Below, in pieces: positions 1-7,016 of a stretch of 64,000 nt of DNA; the first letter of the stretch is position 1; every line of letters starts with the position of its first letter. The translations under genes and the position numbers were made by a program. The notes below the pieces were generated by a model that was not told the DNA's origin, made no database searches, and saw only the letters and a program-made list of their open reading frames with translations. Source of the stretch: CAZOGW01 sp964579415 (GTDB taxonomy: Bacteria; Actinomycetota; Acidimicrobiia; Spongiisociales; UBA5794); the NCBI GenBank assembly GCA_964579415.1, contig CAZOGW010000001.1, forward strand, positions 24,271 to 88,270. Direction: 5' to 3'.

Positions 1-788
1 TAGACGTTCAGCTTGGCGCCGAACCCGCCGCCCACCTCGGGGGCGATGGCGTGTACCTGGTTGGCAGGGAGACCGAACGTCTTGCCGATGGCGCCGGCGA
101 GGGCGTGGGGGATCTGGGTGCTGCTGTAGATGGTGATCTGGCCGTAACCGTGGTTGTAGTCGGCGATGACTGCCCGCGGCTCGATGGCGGTGGGGATGAG
201 GCGCTGGTTCACCATCTCCTGGCTCACCACCACCGTGTCCTGGCGTTCCTTGAGAGCGTCGATCTCGGCCTTGACGGCGGCCTGCTCGTCGGCGTCCTTG
301 CCGAAAGGGCCTACCCAGGAGATGAGCGTGTTCGACTCGGCGCCCTCGTGGACCAGGCTCTCGTCGGAGAGAGCATCCTTGAGGTCGACCACGGCCGGCA
401 GCGGGTCGTAGTCCACGAAGACGAGGTCGGCGGCGTCGCGGGCGACGTAACGGTCCGAGGCGACCACCATGGCAACCGCCTCACCGACGTGCCTGACCAC
501 GCCGTCGGCAAGCAGCGGGCGCAGCACACCGACGGGAACCTGGGCCAGCAGGCTCCCCAGATGCCGGACGTCATCGATCGTGTACACCGCGTGCACTCCC
601 GGCAAGGCCTCGGCCGCTGAAGTGTCGATGGAGTTGATGCGGGCATGGGCAAAGGGGCTGCGGGTGAACGCCGCCGCCCGCTCACCGGCCATCTTGACGT
701 CGTCGACGTAGACGCCGGTACCCTGGATGAGAGCGGGATCCTCCTTGCGCCTCACCACCCCACCGAGTGCGCTGGTCGTGGTGGTCAT
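1..788 (-). CDS. coxL: Molybdopterin-binding large subunit (CoxL/XdhA-like), partial
   Basis: Large molybdenum-cofactor subunit of a xanthine dehydrogenase/CO dehydrogenase-family hydroxylase. Only the first ~262 codons are present; the gene runs off the left edge. Read from the ATG at 788 it gives an N-terminus containing RRKEDPALIQGTGVYVDD, typical of these subunits, then the Ald_Xan_dh_C a/b hammerhead domain. The visible part ends with EVGGGFGAKLNV, the conserved GGFG stretch near the cofactor site. Its ATG overlaps the TGA of the upstream [2Fe-2S] subunit (ATGA), so translation is probably coupled. The active-site loop that separates form I CO dehydrogenase (AYxCSFR) from form II (AYRGAGR) lies outside the window, so CO oxidation is plausible but unproven. 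The FAD subunit gene (coxM) is not visible and may follow. Confidence 0.9.
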   Translation of the reverse strand, partial: MTTTTSALGGVVRRKEDPALIQGTGVYVDDVKMAGERAAAFTRSPFAHARINSIDTSAAEALPGVHAVYTIDDVRHLGSLLAQVPVGVLRPLLADGVVRHVGEAVAMVVASDRYVARDAADLVFVDYDPLPAVVDLKDALSDESLVHEGAESNTLISWVGPFGKDADEQAAVKAEIDALKERQDTVVVSQEMVNQRLIPTAIEPRAVIADYNHGYGQITIYSSTQIPHALAGAIGKTFGLPANQVHAIAPEVGGGFGAKLNV

Positions 789-1285
789 GACGTCACCTCC
801 CACTCGGCCGGTGCCGGCTCCTCGCCGCGCACTCGGGCACCGGCGAACTCCACCGCCCTCACGATGTTGTGGTAGCCGGTGCAGCGGCACAGGTTGCCCT
901 CGAGGCCGTGGCGGATCTCGTCCTCGGTCGGGTCATTGTCCTGGCTGAGCAGGTACGCCGACTGCATGATCATCCCCGGCGTGCAGAAGCCGCACTGGAG
1001 GCCGTGGCGCTCCCAGAAGCCCTCCTGCACCGGATGGAGATCACCGTTGGTCGCCAAGCCCTCGATGGTCGTCACCGACGCCCCGTCGGCCTGGACGGCC
1101 AACATCGAGCACGACTTCACCGAGATGCCGTCGACATGGACGGTACAGGCGCCGCAGTAGCCGGTGTCGCAACCGACATGGGTGCCGGTGAGCCCAAGAT
1201 TCTCCCGCAGGAAGTGGACGAGCAGCGTTCGTGGCTCCACATCCCCCGCCACGGCAGAGCCGTTCACGGTCATGGATACCTCCAT
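785..1285 (-). CDS. coxS: [2Fe-2S] small subunit of molybdenum hydroxylase (CoxS-like)
   Basis: Iron-sulfur subunit carrying electrons from the molybdenum site to FAD in CO dehydrogenase/xanthine dehydrogenase-type enzymes. The 166-residue protein has both expected clusters. Cys39, Cys44, Cys47 and Cys59 form the plant-ferredoxin-like site (motif CDTGYCGAC). Cys98, Cys101, Cys133 and Cys135 (CGFC and CRC) form the C-terminal helical site. Length matches the family (about 155-170). Met5 is an alternative start. It overlaps the large subunit by 4 bp. Upstream (1286-1553) lies a repeat-bearing intergenic stretch that separates it from coxG on the same strand, so it may have its own promoter there. 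Confidence 0.93.
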   Translation of the reverse strand: MEVSMTVNGSAVAGDVEPRTLLVHFLRENLGLTGTHVGCDTGYCGACTVHVDGISVKSCSMLAVQADGASVTTIEGLATNGDLHPVQEGFWERHGLQCGFCTPGMIMQSAYLLSQDNDPTEDEIRHGLEGNLCRCTGYHNIVRAVEFAGARVRGEEPAPAEWEVTS

Positions 1286-1360
1286 GCGTGACCCCTATCT
1301 CTCGCGGTATAGGTCCTGGGGGCAAGGTAGCGGAAGTGGTCGACAGGATGTCGGCGAAAC

Positions 1361-1549
1361 CGTACTACGTACTATGTACTACGTCTGGCGAAAAGCTTCC
1401 CAGGGGTGATCGCTGGGCCTACATCATCAGGGGCTCCACACAGACCACCAGTGCGAGCGTCCACCAATTTTCGGAGTGCCGCCCCAAGCCTCTGGCAACT
1501 TCTTCCTTAGTACCTAGTACCTAGTACCTAGTACCTAGTACGCAGTACG
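1361..1549. repeat. Intergenic heptamer-repeat element A (two arms)
   Basis: Left arm 1361-1384 carries three units of GTACTAC/GTACTAT. Right arm 1507-1549 carries five or more units of TAGTACC ending in TAGTACGCAGTACG. The arms are roughly inverted relative to each other and separated by about 120 bp with no recognisable gene. The right arm ends 4 bp from the stop codon of coxG. It belongs to the heptamer family seen throughout the window. Confidence 0.85.
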
Positions 1550-1553
1550 GACT

Positions 1554-2120
1554 TCAGTCCTTGCGGAAGAGTCCTCTGAAGAACCTCGCGATGGTGCCGG
1601 CCAGGCTCGACAGGAACAGGCTGAAGCCCTTGACCTCCTCGGCCTGTACCTCTGCGGCTTCCTCGGGGGTCTCGGCGGCAAGTTTCGCCTCGACGCAGCG
1701 GACGAACTCGCCGATGAGGCGGCTCGACATCTCCTTCACCAGCCCGGTGCGGCCGAACTGGGCAGCGGCGCCCGACAGGATGACGTCGGCCTCGACGTTG
1801 ATGGTGGTACCGCCGGCCTCACCCGGCACCAGGCTGTAGGCCATCGCCACCTGGCCGACGCTCCCGCCGCTGCGGTCCGTGCCACGACCCTTGACCGACC
1901 CGGAGCGGGATGCCTCGTCGGAGGCGACGGTGGCCTCACCCTCGAACTTGGCGGTCATCGGGCCCAGCTTGGCCGACACCGAGCCGGCGTAGACGCCGTC
2001 GCCTTTGTCCTCTGTCAGCTCGGCGCCGGGAAGGCATCGGGCCAGCTCGGGGACGTCGGTGAACAGCGCCCACACCTGCTCGACGCTGCGACCGACCTCG
2101 ACCGTCTCTTCGATCCTCAC
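1554..2120 (-). CDS. coxG: CoxG-like SRPBCC membrane-recruitment protein
   Basis: CoxG family (SRPBCC/START-like fold), needed in known systems to recruit CO dehydrogenase to the membrane. The 188-residue protein starts with MRIEETVEVGRSVEQVWALF, the usual N-terminal strand and helix, followed by PGAEL and KLGPMTAKFEGEA, typical CoxG segments. The last ~35 residues form a separate amphipathic/hydrophobic tail (SLFLSSLAGTIARFFRGLF) that fits membrane association. It lies between vapC and coxS on the same strand. CoxG-like proteins also accompany other molybdenum hydroxylases, so its presence does not prove CO oxidation. Confidence 0.88.
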   Translation of the reverse strand: MRIEETVEVGRSVEQVWALFTDVPELARCLPGAELTEDKGDGVYAGSVSAKLGPMTAKFEGEATVASDEASRSGSVKGRGTDRSGGSVGQVAMAYSLVPGEAGGTTINVEADVILSGAAAQFGRTGLVKEMSSRLIGEFVRCVEAKLAAETPEEAAEVQAEEVKGFSLFLSSLAGTIARFFRGLFRKD

Positions 2121-2223
2121 GGAAGCTCCCCTGTGTTCGGATCCGACCAGCTGAGCGTAGCCACCGGTCTCGAGCAGCGCGATGTCACACCGGCGGGCTC
2201 GCGGTATGCGTATGGAATGGAGG

Positions 2224-2616
2224 TCATCGGGTGATGAACCGGCATCGTGGCCCTGCTGCCCCGACCAGCCGCCCGTCGAGCGTCGCCAACGGGGCTTCGA
2301 GCATCTCGGCCAGCGCGACGTACCACGCGTCGTATGCCGTCACGTTCTGATGAACCTCCCACACGCGATCGACGAAAGGCTCGAAGGCGAAGAGGGCGAC
2401 GCGCAGATCGCGAAGGTCGTCGAGCGCCAGGGTAGCGCTGTCGGGCGACACCGACCCGGCCAGGACGGCCCTCCGCAGGATGTTGGTAGCTTCGACCGGC
2501 ATCAGATGCGGGGACGCCAGATCGTCGGTGCCTATCACCGACTCGGCCCAGACCCCGTCCGGGCCCCCGTCGATCAGCGCCGCCACCACCACGGACGCGT
2601 CGACGACGGTCGTCAC
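2224..2616 (-). CDS. vapC: PIN-domain ribonuclease toxin (VapC-like)
   Basis: Type II toxin of the VapBC family, predicted Mg-dependent endoribonuclease. The 130-residue PIN domain starts with the acidic active-site segment VVDASVVVAALI (Asp6). Further acidic residues are the Glu in LMPVEATNIL and the Asp in TAYDAWYVALAE; LATLDGRL supplies the C-terminal acidic residue. Its ATG overlaps the stop of the antitoxin gene by 4 bp (ATGA), the standard vapBC arrangement. The module sits between the xdhC genes and coxG on the same strand, an unusual place for a toxin-antitoxin pair. Confidence 0.88.
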   Translation of the reverse strand: MTTVVDASVVVAALIDGGPDGVWAESVIGTDDLASPHLMPVEATNILRRAVLAGSVSPDSATLALDDLRDLRVALFAFEPFVDRVWEVHQNVTAYDAWYVALAEMLEAPLATLDGRLVGAAGPRCRFITR

Positions 2617-2849
2617 CTGCGGTCGGCGTCCCTGTGGACGAGGATGTCCTCTGCCGCAAGTCTGGTGCCGGTGCGCCGCTTCCGGCCGCGGACCCGCTCC
2701 AGCCAGGCCTCCACGTCCGGGCGGCGGGCCAGCTCGATGAGCTCGCCACGCAGATACTCCTGCAGCGACCTTCCGCTTCCCGCGGCGCGTGCCGCCAGTT
2801 CGTCGCGCGTCGCCTCCGGTACGTCCCTTATCGTGATCGACACAGCCAT
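2613..2849 (-). CDS. vapB: Ribbon-helix-helix antitoxin (VapB/FitA-like)
   Basis: Antitoxin partner of the downstream PIN toxin. The 78-residue protein has an N-terminal ribbon-helix-helix domain (MAVSITIRDVPEATRDELAA, then GRSLQEYLRGELIEL) of the FitA/Arc type, which binds DNA and represses its own promoter in known systems. The basic C-terminal half is the expected toxin-binding tail. The ATG at 2849 lies about 6 nt after a good -10 box, so the mRNA may be leaderless. It overlaps vapC by 4 bp. Confidence 0.86.
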   Translation of the reverse strand: MAVSITIRDVPEATRDELAARAAGSGRSLQEYLRGELIELARRPDVEAWLERVRGRKRRTGTRLAAEDILVHRDADRR

Positions 2850-2884
2850 GCAGCCATTATGCTGCTATTGCATGCAGGATGCAA
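2850..2884 (-). promoter_or_regulatory. Predicted vapBC promoter with overlapping inverted repeats
   Basis: On the minus strand a TTGCAT hexamer (2884-2879) is followed after 17 nt by CATAAT (2861-2856), then 6 nt, then the ATG of vapB. This is a good sigma-70-type promoter that would give a leaderless transcript. The spacer contains the palindrome TGCATGCA, and GCAGC-ATAATG-GCTGC surrounds the -10 box; both are candidate autoregulatory operators. No Shine-Dalgarno sequence precedes the start. Confidence 0.6.
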
Positions 2885-2889
2885 GGAGC

Positions 2890-3672
2890 CTACGCAGTGC
2901 CGGGCTCGTCGCCGCGTTGGGCGTGGATGCGGCCGTCGGTGCCGCGCAGGGAGATGCCGGTGCCGGCGCCGTAGCGGACCCGGATCACCTCGGCGAGGAT
3001 GGAGATCGCCGTCTCGGCGGGCTGCTCGGCGCCGATGTCGATGCCGATGGGGGCGTGGATTCGGGCGACCTCATCGTCGCTCCAGCCCACCGCCAGCAGG
3101 CGCTCCACCCGGCTGCGGTGGGTGCGGCGGCTCCCCAGAGCGCCGATGTAGCGCACCGGGGCTTGGCGCACCGCGGCGAGCACGGGATCCTCGAAACGCT
3201 GGTCGTGGCTGAGGAGCACGACATAGGTACGCCGGTCGAGGCCGATGTCGTCGATCACCTTCTGCGGCCAGGCCACCACCAGGTCGGCGACGTGGGGGAA
3301 CCGCTCCGGAGTCGCCCAGGTGGCGCGGGCATCGGCGACGACCACCTTGAACCCCAGTTCGGGCGCCATGCGCGACAGCGGCTGGGCGACGTGGCCGGCT
3401 CCGAAGATCAGCATCACCGGCTGCGGGGCGACCGTCTCGATGAACACCGACCGGTCGCCGTAGTCCAGGGTACGGGACTGCTCGTGGTCCATGAGTTGCG
3501 CCGCATCGGAGAGCACGTCGGCGGCAAGGTCGTCGGGGAAGCTGCCGGCGACGACCCCCTCTACGGTGTCGATCACCGCCTTGGTTCCGGTCCCGGGACC
3601 GGCGACGATGGTGGCGACGGCACCGAGCCGCTCCTCCGCCACGAGGCTGGCCAGGGCGTCGAGAACGCTCAC
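2890..3672 (-). CDS. XdhC family protein, C-terminal Rossmann part
   Basis: Maturation factor of the XdhC/CoxI family, which in known systems handles sulfuration/insertion of the molybdenum cofactor. The start is taken as the GTG at 3672, overlapping the TGA of the upstream xdhC-N gene (GTGA). A longer reading frame from 3819 would overlap that gene out of frame and has no family similarity. The 260-residue protein begins with a degenerate second CoxI-like domain (DHEQSRTLDYGDRSVFIET) and continues into the XdhC_C Rossmann domain (LIFGAGHVAQPLSRM; later LGSRRTHRSRVERL). The N-terminal CoxI domain is encoded separately just upstream. Confidence 0.88.
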   Translation of the reverse strand: MSVLDALASLVAEERLGAVATIVAGPGTGTKAVIDTVEGVVAGSFPDDLAADVLSDAAQLMDHEQSRTLDYGDRSVFIETVAPQPVMLIFGAGHVAQPLSRMAPELGFKVVVADARATWATPERFPHVADLVVAWPQKVIDDIGLDRRTYVVLLSHDQRFEDPVLAAVRQAPVRYIGALGSRRTHRSRVERLLAVGWSDDEVARIHAPIGIDIGAEQPAETAISILAEVIRVRYGAGTGISLRGTDGRIHAQRGDEPGTA

Positions 3673-3977
3673 CACTTCTCGATGAACACCTGGATGGTGC
3701 CGCCGCAGGTGAGCCCCACCTCGAACGCCTCGTCGTCGGCGATCCCGTAGGTCACCAACCGTGGCTCCCCGCCCTCGAGGACGTCCTTGGCGTGGAGGGC
3801 CACGTCGTTCTCGACGCATCCCCCGCTCACCGAGCCTTCCATCTCGCCGTCGGAAGAGACCAGCAGCTTGGATCCCTCAGGCCGCGGCGCCGAGCCCACC
3901 ACGCGCACCACGGTGGCGACGGCGACATCTTTCCCCTGGGACGACCAGCGGCGGTAAACGTCCAGATCGCTCGTCAT
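3669..3977 (-). CDS. XdhC/CoxI N-terminal domain protein, stand-alone
   Basis: A single XdhC_CoxI domain of 102 residues. It carries the characteristic VRVVGSAPRPEGSKLLV segment, the SGGCVENDV cysteine motif and the distal GLTCGGTIQVFIE motif. In XdhC proteins the conserved cysteine region is linked to molybdenum cofactor handling. It is joined to both neighbours by 4-bp overlaps (ATGA with coxE, GTGA with the Rossmann-domain gene), so the split pair is almost certainly co-translated and acts as one unit. Splitting of XdhC into two polypeptides is seen in other cox clusters. Confidence 0.9.
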   Translation of the reverse strand: MTSDLDVYRRWSSQGKDVAVATVVRVVGSAPRPEGSKLLVSSDGEMEGSVSGGCVENDVALHAKDVLEGGEPRLVTYGIADDEAFEVGLTCGGTIQVFIEKW

Positions 3978-5152
3978 CGCGGTGCAGACCCCCTTCTTGC
4001 CGGTACCGACTCTAGAAGACTCACCACGGAACGCAGGTCGGCCAGGCTGGCGGCGGGAAGGAAGTCGTCGACGTAGGGCAGCACGGTGCGCATGCCCCGG
4101 GTCTCGGGGGCGAACCCGGTGCGTCCCGCCAGCGGGTTAAGCCACACCACCCGGTGCATCGAGCGGGCGAAGCGGGCCATCTCGGTGTCGAGCAGCCCGG
4201 TGTCTCCGGTGTCCCAGCCGTCGGAGATCACCAGGCCCACCGCCCCGCCGGCGGTGACGCGGCGGCTCCAGTCCCGGTTGAACGCCTCCAGCACCTCGCC
4301 GATGCGGGTTCCGCCGGACCAGTCCGGCACCGTCGCCGCGACCTTGTGCAGCGCCGCCTCGGGCTGGCGGATGCGCAGCTCGCGGGTGATGCGGCTGAGC
4401 CGGGTGGAGAACACGAAGGCCTCCACCCGCCCCAGGCGACCCTGGGCGGCGTGGACGAAGTAGAGAAACATCTCGGTGTAGCGCTCCATGGAGCCGCTGA
4501 CGTCGGCGACGACGACGAGGGGCCGGCGGCGGCGGCGGGGCCGCGACCAGGACAGCGGCATCAGGTCCCCGTGGGGACCGGACACGCCGCGCAGCGTGCG
4601 GCGCAGGTCGGGACGGTCGCCACGGCGGTTGGGGGCACGGCGCCGGGACATCGCCTCTGCCGGGTGCCACACCATGCGGTCGATCAGGCGGCGCACCTGG
4701 TCCTGCTCCTCCGGTGTGAGATCACCGAAGTCGCGGTCACCGAGCCGTTCGGCGTAGGACCCGCCCACGGTGTCGGCCAGGCGCTCCGCCAGGTCCTCGG
4801 TGGCGGGGCGGTCCGGAGCGAGGACCGGCACTTTGCCGTGCATGATCGGTGCGGGAGCGGAGTCCGGAGGAGGTGCGGGGAGCCCGATGTCGTCGGTACC
4901 CATGCGCCCGTAGCCGAAGAACATCTCGAACGCCTCATCGAAAGCGGGTTGCTGTGAGGGCCGGGCGATGACCAGGGAGCGGAAGCCGAGATAGAGGTCG
5001 GCGCGGTCGTCGAGGCCGAGGGCGTCGACGACGGCGGCCAGGTCGGCGGTCGTCGCCGGCCCCACCGGCAGCCCGCGGTGGCGCAGGTAGCGGACGAAGT
5101 GAACCAGGTTGGCGGGAAGGGCGGCGCCGGGCCCGGCGTCAGCTCGCCGCAT
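3974..5152 (-). CDS. coxE: CoxE-like von Willebrand factor A domain protein
   Basis: VWA-domain protein (CoxE family) that works with the MoxR ATPase CoxD in maturing the molybdenum hydroxylase active site in characterised organisms. From the ATG at 5152 it is 392 residues; a further upstream ATG at 5179 would overlap coxD by 41 bp. The N-terminal helical region (LVHFVRYLRHRGLPVGP) is typical. The VWA domain has a MIDAS motif VVADVSGSMERYT, the threonine in SGGTRIGEVL and an aspartate in VISDGWDTGD. It overlaps coxD (about 14 bp) and xdhC-N (4 bp). Confidence 0.9.
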   Translation of the reverse strand: MRRADAGPGAALPANLVHFVRYLRHRGLPVGPATTADLAAVVDALGLDDRADLYLGFRSLVIARPSQQPAFDEAFEMFFGYGRMGTDDIGLPAPPPDSAPAPIMHGKVPVLAPDRPATEDLAERLADTVGGSYAERLGDRDFGDLTPEEQDQVRRLIDRMVWHPAEAMSRRRAPNRRGDRPDLRRTLRGVSGPHGDLMPLSWSRPRRRRRPLVVVADVSGSMERYTEMFLYFVHAAQGRLGRVEAFVFSTRLSRITRELRIRQPEAALHKVAATVPDWSGGTRIGEVLEAFNRDWSRRVTAGGAVGLVISDGWDTGDTGLLDTEMARFARSMHRVVWLNPLAGRTGFAPETRGMRTVLPYVDDFLPAASLADLRSVVSLLESVPARRGSAPR

Positions 5153-6026
5153 CGAGCAGGTCGTCGAGCCCCAGGGCACGGACCCGGGCGATGTCCTCCT
5201 GGTACTTGAGGACGACGCCGAGGGTGTCGCCGACCACGGGAGCGGTGAGCTCGTGGGCCCCCAGGACCTGCAGCGCCGCCGCCCAGTCGAGGGTCTCGGC
5301 GACGCCGGGAGGCTTGAACAGGTCGAGGTCGCGCAGGCGCTGCATCGTGGCCGCCAGCTGCCGGGCCAGCCGCTCCGGGGCGTCGGGGGCCTTCTCCCTC
5401 AGGATGGCCAGCTCCCGTTCGAAGTCCGGGTAGTCGATCCAGTGGTAGATGCAGCGACGCTTCAGAGCGTCGTGGATCTCCCGGGTGCGGTTGGAGGTGA
5501 TGACCACCACCGGCGGCACCTCGGCCCGCACCGTGGCCACCTCGGGGATGGTCACCTGGAAGTCGGAGAGCAGCTCGAGCAGGTAGGCCTCGAACTCCTC
5601 GTCGGCCCGGTCCAGCTCGTCGATGAGCAGCACGCTGCGGTGCCCGGCGGCGCCCCGTTCGATCGCCTGCAGCAGCGGGCGCGCCACCAGGTAGTCGCGG
5701 GACATGATGTCGTGGACATCCGGGTGGGAGCCGTCGCCGCGGGCCTCGATGAGGCGGATGGCGAGCATCTGCCGGGCATAGTCCCACTCGTAGAGCGCCT
5801 GCGCCACGTCGAGGCCCTCGTAGCACTGCAGCCGGATCAGATCCTCGCCGAGGATGGCGGCCAGCGTCTTGGCCACCTCGGTCTTGCCCACCCCTGCCTC
5901 TCCTTCGAGGAACAGCGGCCGCCCCAACTGGAGCGCCAGGTGCACCGCCACCACCAGCGACCGGTCGGCGACATAACGCTCCCCGGCCAGGGCCTTGGTG
6001 ACCTCGTCGAGTGTCTGCGGAATCAC
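5139..6026 (-). CDS. coxD: MoxR-type AAA+ ATPase (CoxD-like)
   Basis: AAA+ chaperone of the MoxR/CoxD family, partner of the CoxE VWA protein. The 295-residue protein has Walker A GEAGVGKTE (about residues 42-50), Walker B VLLIDELDRAD, sensor 1 VVVITSNRTRE and the MoxR segment LKRRCIYHWIDYPDF. It is the first gene of the cox accessory run transcribed leftward, separated from vapC2 by only 9 bp. Thus the upstream vapBC promoter may also feed this operon. Confidence 0.92.
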   Translation of the reverse strand: MIPQTLDEVTKALAGERYVADRSLVVAVHLALQLGRPLFLEGEAGVGKTEVAKTLAAILGEDLIRLQCYEGLDVAQALYEWDYARQMLAIRLIEARGDGSHPDVHDIMSRDYLVARPLLQAIERGAAGHRSVLLIDELDRADEEFEAYLLELLSDFQVTIPEVATVRAEVPPVVVITSNRTREIHDALKRRCIYHWIDYPDFERELAILREKAPDAPERLARQLAATMQRLRDLDLFKPPGVAETLDWAAALQVLGAHELTAPVVGDTLGVVLKYQEDIARVRALGLDDLLDAAS

Positions 6027-6035
6027 CCGGCGATC

Positions 6036-6464
6036 CTACGGCACCAGGGGATTGCGCGTCGCCAGAGCCGGGAAGTAGGAGAAGTCCCGATCCGCAGTCC
6101 ACAACTCCCTCACCCCGTGCTCGATGCAGAGCCCGGCGATGCGGGCGTCGTGCACCTTGGGACCGACCACGTGGTCCACAGCCGATCGGAGCACGGTCCA
6201 GTGCCGCCGGGTCTCACCGATCATCGTTAGCGACGGGGCTTCCATCAGGCTCTCGACGAATCCGCAGGCGTCGCGCATCGTGGCGGGCCGGCTCCAGAGC
6301 GGGCGCGTGACGGCGCCGAGGAACTCATGGACGCAGGGCCAGGGAAGCGCCCAGTCACCCAGCTTCCCCTCGATCAGTGGCGTCAGCACCTCTACTGCGC
6401 GGACATGGAGCGGCGCGTCCAGACGATGGGCATAGACCAGCAGGTTGGTGTCGACCGCGATCAC
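6036..6464 (-). CDS. vapC: PIN-domain ribonuclease toxin (VapC-like), second copy
   Basis: Second predicted VapC toxin, 142 residues. MIAVDTNLLVYAHRLD supplies the first acidic active-site residue (Asp5), WPCVHEFLGAV the glutamate, KVHDARIAGLCIEHG the next aspartate and LWTADRDFSYF the C-terminal pair. It is only distantly similar to the VapC at 2224-2616 and belongs to a different PIN subgroup. Its start overlaps the antitoxin stop by 4 bp. It ends 9 bp before coxD on the same strand. Confidence 0.88.
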   Translation of the reverse strand: MIAVDTNLLVYAHRLDAPLHVRAVEVLTPLIEGKLGDWALPWPCVHEFLGAVTRPLWSRPATMRDACGFVESLMEAPSLTMIGETRRHWTVLRSAVDHVVGPKVHDARIAGLCIEHGVRELWTADRDFSYFPALATRNPLVP

Positions 6465-6688
6465 GTCGGATCGTCGTAGGCGAGTTCATGCGGGGGACGG
6501 TCCGGCACCGGGTCACCTACCACTCCACTGAAGATCGGCTTCCACTCCCACTCGGAGCCAGCCGCTCCTGCTCTGATCTGGCTGCGCAACCCGCGCTCGA
6601 CCAGCTCGCGCAATGTCAACCCGTGCCTCCGCGCGTAGTCGCGCGCTTGACGTGACAGCTCATCGGGAATCTCGATCGTCGTTTTCAT
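6461..6688 (-). CDS. vapB: VapB-type antitoxin, second copy
   Basis: Antitoxin of 75 residues with a short N-terminal strand and two helices (MKTTIEIPDELSRQARDYAR, then LTLRELVERGLRSQ), the ribbon-helix-helix/DUF2191 pattern. The C-terminal tail (PPHELAYDDPT) is the expected toxin-wrapping region. It overlaps vapC2 by 4 bp. An inverted repeat overlapping the start codon fits autorepression by the complex. Confidence 0.85.
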   Translation of the reverse strand: MKTTIEIPDELSRQARDYARRHGLTLRELVERGLRSQIRAGAAGSEWEWKPIFSGVVGDPVPDRPPHELAYDDPT

Positions 6689-6725
6689 ACGGGTTACCGT
6701 ATTCTGAGACCCGTACCCCTGTCAA
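6687..6725 (-). promoter_or_regulatory. Predicted promoter/operator of second vapBC
   Basis: On the minus strand a perfect -35 hexamer TTGACA (6725-6720) is followed after 18 nt by TACGGT (6701-6696), about 7 nt from the ATG. ATACGG-TAAC-CCGTAT (6702-6687) is a perfect 6-bp inverted repeat covering the -10 and the first bases of the start codon. A wider TACGGGT...ACCCGTA repeat spans the same area. This fits an autoregulated, nearly leaderless toxin-antitoxin operon. Confidence 0.55.
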
Positions 6726-6806
6726 TCTCGTTCCAGTGACCTGTGACCATGCCCTGGAGCCCTGCGCAAACGGATCGGGCATCTGGTGACCCACTTGCCA
6801 CGACGG

Positions 6807-7016
6807 TCACGCTTCCGGGTTGGTTAGACCGGTGACGATCTCGTCCACCTCGAAGCGGGTGGCGGCGATGCGGGTGCGGCACAACTCGATGAGCTGGGCG
6901 GCGCGGCGGACCTTCTGCGAAAGGACGTCGATGTCGACGTCGGGCGCCTCGATCTCGGCGAGGATCGCCTCCAGCTCGCTCATCGCTTCGGCGTAGCCGA
7001 TCTCAGGCTCGGTCAT
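6807..7016 (-). CDS. xseB: Exodeoxyribonuclease VII small subunit
   Basis: Small subunit of exonuclease VII, which degrades single-stranded DNA to oligonucleotides. The 69-residue helical protein has the family pattern YAEAMSELEAILAEIE, then DIDVLSQKVRRAAQLIELCR. Length is normal for XseB (60-80). Its start lies inside the end of xseA (14-bp overlap), so the two are co-translated in the usual actinobacterial order xseA-xseB. Confidence 0.93.
   Translation of the reverse strand: MTEPEIGYAEAMSELEAILAEIEAPDVDIDVLSQKVRRAAQLIELCRTRIAATRFEVDEIVTGLTNPEA

Noticed and set aside
1386..1506. Possible gene or small RNA between the repeat arms
   Set aside because: No start with RBS, no family match and no clear stem beyond the flanking arms.
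2182..3750. Long plus-strand open frame
   Set aside because: Antisense to vapBC and xdhC, which have clear family motifs; low-complexity His/Arg-rich translation.
3673..3819. Long N-terminal extension of XdhC-C
   Set aside because: Arg-rich out-of-frame overlap with the CoxI-domain gene; the GTGA overlap start fits better.
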